Source: Lumbricus rubellus
Taxonomy: Eukaryota > Annelida > Clitellata > Crassiclitellata > Lumbricidae
Direction of reading: 5' to 3'
DNA: 64,000 bases
Assembly (NCBI GenBank): GCA_945859605.1
Contig: OX243817.1
Location: forward strand, 16,813,052 to 16,877,051
The notes under the pieces are model-generated. The model did no database searches and was not told the origin of the DNA. It was given only the letters and a program-made list of their open reading frames with translations. The number at the start of each line of letters is the position of its first letter. Position 1 is the stretch's first letter. Positions 37,145 through 48,667 of this stretch are shown piece by piece. The translations under genes were made by a program, and so were the position numbers.

Positions 37145-38050
37145 GAGGAGGTCAAGCCGAGGAGACAGGATTGCGCTATACAGTGGAAATAGTGGATTAT
37201 GGTGAGCATTGTCTGAGGGTCATCGTATCATCGCCTCTTCGACCTCCCTTCAAGTGTGCGCATTTTAAATATACGCACGTCTATCCACTTTATAAATTAT
37301 AATAAATAGAAATTGAATGGATCATTCAGTTATAAAATAAGGTTTTCTACAATTTGTTTGAGAGCTATAACGTTCTAACGAACCCTGTGATTGTGAAGTA
37401 GGCTATAAAACAGAGCAAAAGCAAAAACGTTTGATAACTCCGCCACTGTTTGCATTCTGACAATGCCAGTCTGGACTGAATAAAGGAGGAGGGCGACACT
37501 AATCATCTCTGGTATAGGCTATGTCGCGATGTCGTTAAACAGCATTGTATGTTTCGGATCAATGGGGTTTCTGTCTGTCTGTTCAAGGACTGCAGTCCTT
37601 GCAAACGTTGCACCAGTGAACTACTGCTGCACTAGTCTTCGTGAACTTGGTGAACGGAGCCAGTCTGCGTAACTCGTTCAATAATTCACCCGTAGCCTAA
37701 TTTGCGTCCGTCGAAAAAAAGAGAAAAAAGCAGATGGTGGTAGGCCTATATGCTACTGTCCGACCAACCATTGTATTTAGCGTCTGTGAATTAAACTTTC
37801 GATGCTTTGTTAATTATCCAAAGCTCAACCGATTAAGCGGAATCATATTACGGTAGGCTAACTCATACAACAGTTGGCACGATAGCATAATCACCGCATC
37901 TTGTACTCACAATATTACATGCTAATCAGTCTTGTGAGCTAACTTGTGGCCCATCGTTCGATGTCAGTACCTACGTCAGACTTTGACTGTAATTGTTTTG
38001 TTGAAATCGTCAGTCAGTATTGCCAGCCATCGTCAGCTGTGTGTTATTCG
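37145..38050. other. Intergenic DNA upstream of gene B
   Basis: No gene seen. It includes the inverted partner (about 37440-37515) of the phrase near 26120-26200. Confidence 0.45.
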
Positions 38051-38058
38051 TATTTAAA
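38051..38058 (+). promoter_or_regulatory. Possible TATA-like element of gene B
   Basis: TATTTAAA, the same octamer as upstream of gene A, about 530 bp before the predicted start codon. Suggestive only. Confidence 0.25.
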
Positions 38059-38586
38059 ACAACGAGAGTTGGTCTTCATGTGACAGACTTTGTCTCCAGC
38101 GATAGACTACTACACGGTATACACGGCGACAATTAATAATGGCAGATTTTGTGTAGACCATTTTGAGATAATATCGACATTCATCCAAAAAAGCAAAGAA
38201 CTGTAAGACGGAAAACAGATAAACTGGAGCAAAAATAAAGAGACAAGTCGAGAAATTGAAAGCCAATGAAAGGAATGGATACAATCGAGCAAGTGATAAA
38301 GTAAGCGGAACTGTGGAACTTTACTTTTGGCCGCTGTATACAGGAACAGTTCGAGGAGTAGAAGAGTTGGACACATTAAGCAGAAGAAATTGATCAAGAA
38401 GATAATAAGAAGACTCGGACGGATATTGAATGCGGGTGAACGACAGAAGAAGCGAATCGGAGAAGAGGAAAAGGAAATTGTTAAGTAGCCTATATAGAGG
38501 GAGAAATAGAAGAAGCACAGGACGTGGAAGACGTTACTGTTACTGGTATTATTCATAGACAAATATAATAATATAATAATATTAAG

Positions 38587-41500
38587 ATGGTAGAACAATC
38601 GAATCGGAGCATCAAGGAGAAACCAGCAATCGAAGTCAAAGCTAAGCTACCAGGTTGGTCTATATCATAATTTTGCGAAACATTTTCTTACAATAATAAT
38701 TATTGGCATTCGGTTTAATATTTAACTAGAATGCAATCATGCGATGACGATGATGATGATGACGATGATGATGATGATGATGTCGATGATGATGACGACG
38801 ACGACAACGATGATGATGATGATGATGACGACGATAATGATGATGATGATGACGATGATGATAAAAAAACTTCACCTCTCGCTACCTGCCCACAGGTCTT
38901 TCACTCAAAACTGAAAACATTGCTCTTCTGCAAATCCTATCCTGATTCTTCTGATTCTCCTCACATCCCTCGTCATTTCAACTCTAAACATCACCTACCC
39001 TAGCCGTCCATCCGTCTGTCTGCCTGACTCTCCGGACTTGATACGCTGCCTATCGATTTTGTTTTGATTAAGCGCCTGTGAATAAGCTGGTTCCCGCGAC
39101 TTTGCTTTTGTGGGCGCTGTAGAAGTCTCGAGATTACGATTACGATTACGATAATGTTGATGACGATGACGATGATGATGATGATGACGATGATGATGAT
39201 GACGACGATAATGATGATGATGATGACGATGATGGTGATGATGATGACAACGATGATGATGATGAAATGATGAACTGAGAAATGACATCTGCATGATTAT
39301 AAAATAAAATTGAAACGCTGGTCTGAAATCAAAAAGTCTCAGGGTGCCTTTACTATAGTAGGCCTAATCGGTCAAAGACTTTTAAATCCCGTTACAAATA
39401 TCAGCCGATATAATATTATATTTACTGCATTCATTGATTTAATTCATTGCAAGTAAATCAATCAATCAATTTGCGGTCGGTAGTCAATACGGCAACGATT
39501 ATAATCGGATTGTTTGTCATAAGAGAGATGAGGGTTCTATTCTCAACCGGAATCATACTGTGAGCAAATGTGTCCTCATCTCCATGTGGCGTTCAGTGAA
39601 CTCAGCCTCTTTCAACTCCCATCACCAGGCAGATTTATAATTATAATATATTAGAGACCCTATGCATGTCTCCCACCAGACAGATCAGATATGTTTAGGT
39701 GATAATAGGTCTGGATTGTTTGGAATGCGATTAAGTTCACTGGAATACGGTGGTACGCTATATATAGTTTAGACTTGACCTCTCGGAATTTGACCTGCAT
39801 CAGTCGGAATAAACAAACCGTCCTGACAACAATTGCAGACCTTGACTATTTTAAAATAGTGCCGAGGCCTATAAGCTGGTCTCCAAAGCTTGGCTTTCAT
39901 GGACGCAGATAATTTTTCAATATTTACATTATATTATATAGCAGATCATAAATTTAATTATTATGCATATTCGGTCAATATCTCTCTCTTCCCCTGTTCC
40001 GTAAACGCCTGAAGACTCGGCCCTATAGCCTACTATTTGTTAGAGGGAGCGCTGACTTGGGTCGGGAGCGCTACTGAATCTGTGAGCGGTTCTTTATAAA
40101 TGTTCAATTACAATTACAATATGGCCCATATAATTATGTAATGAAGCATGTTTTATGTTTTACAAGCGGGTGAGTTGCCTCCGGATGTTCCGTGGTATCG
40201 TTCGTGTCGTGTTGTTCTTGCAATGATCTCAGCCGTTGGTTATACTTTCTTCTACGTGCTGCGTATCGACCTCAGCATCGCCATTGTCTGCATGGTCAAA
40301 CACCCGACCTCTGCGGCATCCTCCTCTGCCGGTCAGTTCGTCAACTACACTCTGATCGATGGCAGCAATCGAACCCTGCAGTCTGCAGAGACCACCGACG
40401 AACAGCAGCGCGTCGTCTCATCTCCCGCATCAATCAGAAACGATTCTATCGCCATCTTGGATCGATGCGGAGGATCGTCCGGAGGGAACAAGACGACGTC
40501 AACGCAAAAGGAGGTTAATTATTGTTTCATGTCATCTTAATGTCATCTTAATGTCATCTTAATGTCATAAGCTCAATGTCATCTTTCAGCACCAGCTTAA
40601 TGTCATAAGCTCAATGTCATCTTTCAGCACCAGCTTAATGTCATTAGCTCAATGTCATCTTTCAGCACCCGCTTGATGTCATAAGCTCATTAGCTCAATG
40701 TCATCTTTCAGCACCCGCTTAATGTCATAAGCTCATTAGCTCAATGTCATCTTTCAGCACCCGATAAATGTCATAAGCTCATTAGTGAAATGTCATTTTT
40801 CAGCACCCGATAAATGTCATAAGCTCATTAGTGAAATGTCATCTTTCAGCACCCGATAAATGTCATAAGCTCATTAGTGAAATGTCATCTTTCAGCACCC
40901 GATAAATGTCATAAGCTCATTAGTGAAATGTCATCTTTCAGCACCAGCTTAATGTCATAAGCTCATTAGCTCAATGTCATCTTTCAGCGCCCGCTTAATG
41001 TCATAAGCTCATTAGCTCAATGTCATCTTTCAGCGCCCGCTTAATATCATAAGCTCAATGTCATCTTTCAGCACCCGCTTAATGTCATAAGCTCATTAGC
41101 TCAATGTCATCTTTCAGCACCCGCTTAATGTCATAAGCTCATTAGCTCAATGTCATCTTTCAGCACCCGCTTAATGTCATACGCTCATTAGCTCAATGTC
41201 ATCTTTCAATTGCTCTTACTTCAACTCGAACATCTACTTATGCCGTTGTTTAATTAAACGTTGTCTATAGTTTACTATTGCCCCAACTTACTAGCAACAC
41301 TTCTTTCCGTTCAAGATGATGTTTTCATCTATTTTTATCGTCAATCAACAAATTTTGTTTCATCAATTTCATTTCACAACTTTTCCAAACAGTAGCCTAT
41401 ATATCAGAAGCCCTCGGCTAACGCAACCTAGACCTATTAAGTATCTGAGGCAGTAGAACTTTTCTCATCTTATAGGCTACTTAATCGAACTTCGTCCTAA

Positions 41501-44174
41501 TAATTTATAGCAATATGCACCGATTCTGACTATTTAACTCTATTCCGGCTTAAATATGTGCTTAAAATGACAAATCACATTGTAATATTGCAGGGTAGGC
41601 TATAGCATGTGCGAGCATGTAAGCTATTGTGATGGATAAGCTTATATCTTTTCCAAAGGTAGGCCTACATTGATTCCACTTTTTTGTTTATTAAAAAAAT
41701 TAATGGTTTGTCGCTACACGTGTCTCTTAATTAAGTAAAAACTTCCAGTAATGAGCTAATTCAGCCTAATTGGCTAAGTTTAAAACAAATTAAATAGCCA
41801 TCCATCTAACCAGATGCATTTCCTCTTCGATCTTGTCCTATCAGATCTCTGCCTTTGCTCACGTGACCTGTGTATGTCTTGAATCTAGGTCACCATACGA
41901 TTTGTGCATAAATTATGTTTGTCGTGAATCTGATTAGATTTGTGCAATTGTTTGTCGTGAATCTGATTAGATTTGTGCAATTGTTTGTCGTGAATCTGTT
42001 GGTGGATTGCAGGGAGAGTTGGAGTGGAGCAAAGAGTTGCGAAGCTACGTCATGAGTTCCTTCTTCTACGGCTATATATTGACTCAAGTGCCGGGCGGTT
42101 GGCTGGCGTCGCGCTACGGAGGCAAGCACGTCTTCGGCATAGGTGTACTCGTCTCACTCATCGCCACCATACTGGTTCCGGTCGCTGCCAGGGCGCATGC
42201 GTACTGGGTTATTCTGCTGCGGGTCATCATGGGACTCGGTTGTGTAAGACTCAGTTTACCCTTTTTCTTATTTTTCATAAATTTGAGTGCAACTGTTTCA
42301 TTCTCTGCCTTATCTTCTGTGTCTGGTTACACGAACCTAGGTCTACATCTAAACGTGTCTGTTTGTTGTGGTCTATTGTTTATCAGTAAGAGAATTGCAG
42401 ACAAATAACAGAGGAGGTCGGCCTTTGGTTCACGTGGAGTTGGGGGTGCAAAGAAGACTTTAATATGCATGTGGTCCTATTCTAAGGAAGACTTTGGGTT
42501 GAACTCCCTCAACCACCCACAGTAATCCTCACCCTCTTGTCCATCTAACTTTGAATAAAGCCTGGATCATGTACTCCACATAAGGGCCCTTCTCACCTAC
42601 AATCCTACATGTATTTCCGAATTCAGCGAATGAAACCTCATACAGTTACATGAATTGAGCTCCGAATAGAGGCATCGAATGGCTTTGCATTAATGTTTCT
42701 ATTATTTATTCATTCTATAGACTATTGTGCGTTTGCTGGTAGTCTAATAAAGAATATTTTTACTTACTAACTAACTTGCCTACTTACTTGCATGTCTACT
42801 TAGGATGTCTTTAACGGTGATGCGTTATGGCGGCATCTCATAGCCTATCCCTGACCCAACGCTTTGCTAATCGGTCTGTAGACGCCGTGATGATCCTATA
42901 GGCCTACATGTAATTAAAATCTGTCGTCTGATTTTAATTTGCTATTTTGTACATAATATATATATATATTATATAGGCTACAATATTATTGTTTTCAGGG
43001 CGTTGGGTTTCCGGCTACCCATCACTTGTACAGTTTGTGGGTTCCACCTCTAGAAAGAAGCAAGACACTAACCTTCAGCTACGCAGGTTCGTGACCTCAG
43101 CTCATACGTCTCTGGCTTCCCATGTTAAATCAACTCTAGTCTGTTTAAGACTTTTAATTGCTTATTTAAATTCTCTATAGTCAAACTAATAACAATGGGC
43201 TGTTTCATTTTATTGGAGTGACACTGTGACAGAACAAAGACCTTTGCTCAATAGACCTTCATAATTGAAGTGACGTAACAAAAGCCTTTGTTCAATAGTG
43301 TTTCATAATATTATTGGTGACGTAACAAAAGCCTTTGTTCATTAGACTTTTATATCTGAAATGACGTAACAAAGAACTTAGCTTAATTCTCCAACTGAAA
43401 ATTGCAAATAATGAACGTGCATCATAACTGAATTGACGTCACAATAGACATTTTATTCACTGAAATTACTCGAATTAAACTTAGTAATAACTTGTCTTCT
43501 CATAATTGACGTGACGCATGCAACACAGACCTTTATTCCTTAAATTTATAATTGGAAGCATTAATTGATGATGCTCATTATAATATGGAATCGAGACAAA
43601 AGATTTTACTCCACATTGTGCTCGGATTTTAGACTCGCTTAAAATGTTAAGAGTCCGTCCACGTTGTTGAAATAAAGTTCTAATATAAGTCTTAATCTTC
43701 TGTCTTTTCTTTCGATATAGGAACGATGGTGGGAACTGTAATAGCGTTGATTGTGTCTGGATTCCTATGCGACAGCGACCTTGACAATGGATGGCCTCTC
43801 ATCTTCTACGTCTATGGTCAGAGCATAATTATTATGTACATGTATTATATCTATGCGTGTATATTTAGGTCAAACCGACCTTTTGAGGTCAAGCCGACCC
43901 CTGGAGGTCATGCCTACCCCTGGAGATCGGCCACAGACTAGAAACAAGGGTCAAAATGAGAAGCAGCAACACCTGTGCGTAGCATACACTGATGTTGTCA
44001 TGAGACAGACGTCGGTAGTTGGTCTGTTTCTTATGTCGGATGATCACCTGCCGACCTCTCGGTAAGGGGACTGCCCTAAATAGATTCGGATACAACAATT
44101 GCAGGAGGCAATCCGCTGTACAACCATGTCGTATATATGGCTTATGTTTATATATATATATAATATACATAACC

Positions 44175-44215
<41 letters not shown>

Positions 44216-47200
44216 TTATATATGCTTACACAGAATTTCAAGTCGATAACTTACCCGTTGTCAGATTTACATCCGAAGAATGCATGTCACGCATGTTCTG
44301 AAGGTTTCCTATGGTTTCTCCTTCATGCCATACAGCCCTCCGAACTACTTATCACCGCAACTGGCTGCCTCTCTATTAATATTCCCGTTTCTGTCTAACT
44401 CTCTTTGCCTCTGTCTTCTTTCTTTTTGATCCCACTGTGGTATGTACTCTATATGCACTGCACTACTGTAACACTGCATGCATAATGCATATGTAATTAT
44501 GTATTATATGCACACACAGAAGTAGATCACTTCAGTCTAACAATGACATGCCTAAGAATAATTTAAGAATAATTTGTAATTCATCTGTTCAAGCAACGCC
44601 CACCACGGACCACACTGTGAACAAAAAACTGATATACAAATCGTATTTAAAATAGGGAAGCCTATAGGTGACATGCGATTGTTTTTATTTATCTAGTGCG
44701 CACTAGATAGTTTCTAGTGGTCACAAGAAACTTTATAGTGCGCACTAGATAATATGTATACTGTGTACTACATAATTATCTAGTGCGCACTAGATAATTA
44801 TCTAATACGCACTACATATTATCTAATGCGCACTAGATAGGCTACTATCAAGTGCGCACTAGATAAATAAGAATAATTGCATGTCACCTATGGGCTTCCG
44901 TATTAAAACTAGCAACGAAAATAATAATCGCCGTGATGTCAATGCTTATTCTTATTAATAATATTATCGTTAATTGATGTAAGGTGGTCTGACGTTCGTC
45001 TGGTGGGTTTTGTGGAACCTTCTCGTCTACAACAGTCCCGAGGAACATCCGAGAATCGATCCAATTGAACGCAACTACATCATGTCGACCATTGGACCCA
45101 GCGTCTATGAAAGTGTGAGTGACAACAATACATGCAAAGCAGGCAAATATGTACAACACATTCAAGGCATGCAAATATATGCAATACATGCCAAAAGCAA
45201 AATATATGCAACACGTCCAAGGCATGCAAATATATGCAATACATGCAAAGCATGCGATATGAGTAACGCATGCAAAACATGAAAATATGCAACACATGCA
45301 GTAGCCTACACAACTACACATGCGGTGCATATTTAATACAGACATTACTGTACATGCAAATGCAATACATGCAATACATGCGATATTCATGCGGTGTATA
45401 TGTAATACAGACATTACATGCAAACGCAATACATGCAAAAATGCAGGACGGGCAATACATGCGTTATTAGCAACACATGCGATACACATGCGGTATATAT
45501 ACAGGGTGGCTCCAAAAAAATGTACCACCAGATAAAATGCAATATCTTTGCAACCGATTGCAATTTTTCTCCGAAAATTTTCCAATTTGAAGGGGAATAA
45601 ATTTCCAACAATCCCTGAAAGTTTCACTGAAAAATTTTTATGTTTGCAAAAGTTACAGCTGTTTAAACTTTGATTTTCTTTTTTTCAAATTTCCGTGGAA
45701 AAATTAACGTCAATTCTTGATTTCCATGTCAAATGATATCACTTTTCACTACGGCCTCAGAAATACGTTTTGCAGTTTATTGTGGGGTATGATGTGAGTG
45801 TCCACTCCCTGCTTTAATACGAGCTCGAATTCTTTTTGTGAAGCTTAGTATGGCCTTGTTGATCGAGTCCTGCGGCAACTGATCCCACATTAGCAGCAGG
45901 ACTTCCTTCAGCTAGCAGTAAGACATTTTGCTCTTTAGAAATTGCGGATTGCGAATCGACGATAGCCTATGAGCAGGCTGTACACCGTGGGTCGTAAAAT
46001 TTCATGCTTGATTACGGATAAATGCTTCAGCTGGCAACACTCTGTACTACTGCTAGCCAATGTTCTCCAACTCGGGATGAAATGTCTTGCAGCATAGCTT
46101 CCCAGACGTGGCAAGCAAGAGGGCTAAGGTCTGGCGATGTTGTTAGTCACCTTTGCCAATAAATTTACTGGAGTGGATTGCAAAAATAAGGTAGCGTCAT
46201 CATAATCAGCCTTGCCGTGCGAGCAAGCAGGCGCACTGTTCTGCTGGAAAATAAAACGAGATGTTAGAGCTCACCTGGTCTTCAATAAGTCTGGGTAAGA
46301 GAGTTCCGCGGTGAGTTTGACATTTTAGCCTACTGAATGGGATTAAATGCAGTCTTTTCTGGCACCCGTGACACATGCCAGCAAATCTGATGCTGAAACC
46401 ACGATGTGCTTTGCAAACTTGACCCTTTCGATTACCAAGCGAATTTCTTGAAAATCGTACTTTTTTCCATCAGACCAAGAGATCACTTCCTGCCTCGCTT
46501 CCAACATCTGATCTTTGTTACATAAACATGTTTACAGATAGCCTTCAATATGCTCAGGCTCCACTTTTAACTGGGTATTTTGCTATGATTACGCGATGTC
46601 CCAGTCTCTGTTCACGCAGCGTCCGAGTTTCCATTTTATCTTCCGCAGAAACTTTGCCGATGACGTTTAGTAATGGATTCACGAATTGAGTCCATAATCT
46701 ATAAAATATCACTAAATACCAACAGTTTGCTGCATAAACAGCTTCTTTACAGCTCTTAGTGAGGTCGTAGGACATCATACTCATTTCTCATGATGTAATT
46801 TGCAAAAAATCTTAATGAAATCATATTGTATTGGAACTTTAATCTCCGGATTTTTGAAAAAACGAAATTTTAAGTTTGAACAGCCTTATCTTTTGCAAAC
46901 AAGAAAATTTTCAAGCGAAACTTTCAGGGATTGTTGGAAATTCATTCCCTTACAAATTGGGAAATTTTCGGAGAAAAATGTCAATCGGTTGCAAAGATAT
47001 TGCATTTTATCCGGTGGTACATTTTTTTTGAGCCACCCTGTATGTAATACAGACACTACATGAAATACAAATGCAAATCAATGCGAGGCTGCAGGGTAGC
47101 CGATTGGTCGGAGTCTCCACCGAGGCAGCAGTCATTTCGCAAGAATATATGAACAAGTCTTTCAGTCATAATTGATCATTGAATTTCAGCGTCATCAATA

Positions 47201-48144
47201 ATGGACTGTTGAATACAATTGAACAACATCAAAATATACTGTTGTAATATGTTTGATGTTTACTCAGGGAAACTAGAAATGGAAAACCGGATTGCTTGAT
47301 AATTTCATAATTATTATCATGTGACAGCTGGGGCACATATTATACCATTGCACCATCGCACCTACGCACCGGTGCACGTGCCACCATTCGTTTTGATTCA
47401 GCACCATCTCATCTAATGCAAATCTATAAATAAATGGCGTACAATAACATTCATGCTATTATCTGTTTAAATTCTATCAATGTGCAACGGTTTTTTCTGC
47501 GAACAACACAGCACAAGGAGGAGAGTGTACCATGGCGCAAGATAATGACATCTGGACCTGTCTGGTCGATTATAATCGCTCACAGTTGCAACAACTGGAC
47601 GAACTACACGATACTCGTCTGTGTTCCAATGTACATGAAAGAGGTGCTTCGATTCGATGTCATACAGGTCTGACACTTACTCTCAAACAGTCTGCAGCTA
47701 TTTCGTCGTGAAGGCTACTTGTATATATTATAAATATGCTACATATAATAGTACAACTATACTATACATTATAATTATGCCTTGTGGGTCTGTTAGACGA
47801 CCAAGCAAATGTTTGTCTCAACAGTCGTACACAATGTCATGTTTGTCTCAACAAACGTACACATGTTTGTCTCAACAAACGTACACAATGTCATGTTTGT
47901 CTCAACAAACGTACACATGTTTGCCTAAGTGCGCCAAGACAGCAAATAATTGCATCTTCGGTTCTTCGTGTGAAATGGTAGAAAATAGATATTATATCAA
48001 GCCAGAAGTAAACGCTTTTACCAATATTTCATCGAGGTATATTATATCTATATTATATCTATACACATGTATCATTGTATCTGTTCGTGCGTCATCCTAC
48101 GCTTGTCTCTGCGTCTCTTGTATATTTTCTAAATTATCTGTCTT

Positions 48145-48184
<40 letters not shown>

Positions 48185-48615
48185 GCGATGTAGAATGGCG
48201 CTCTGTCTGCCCTTCCATATGTCTTCAGTTACTTTGCGGCCATTGGATCCGGACAACTTTCGGATTTTCTCATTTCCAGGAGAATGCTATCGACGAAAGC
48301 GACGAGGATATGGGCTCAGAGTATATGTACGACCTTCACAACCATAATAAATTATGCTCGTATACATGTATATTCACACAATGATTCATGCTCATCTTAA
48401 ACAATTCATTACTGACTATTGCACGAGTCTTCTAACATCATTTTAAGTTTATACCAGCTGTCATCGTCGTCTGTAATAAACTACTTTCGTAATCATCGTC
48501 ATAATCAGTTATCATCATCGCAACAACGCTGTATTCTCTTCCTCCTCCCCCTGCTTCTCCTCCTCCTCATCATGATCATCTTCATCAATGACAACAACAG
48601 CATCACCATCATCAC

Positions 48616-48667
<52 letters not shown>

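Noticed and set aside
38110..38598. 162-codon minus-strand ORF upstream of gene B
   Set aside because: It is antisense to the probable 5' UTR and first exon of gene B, with hydrophobic AT-driven composition and no recognised family.
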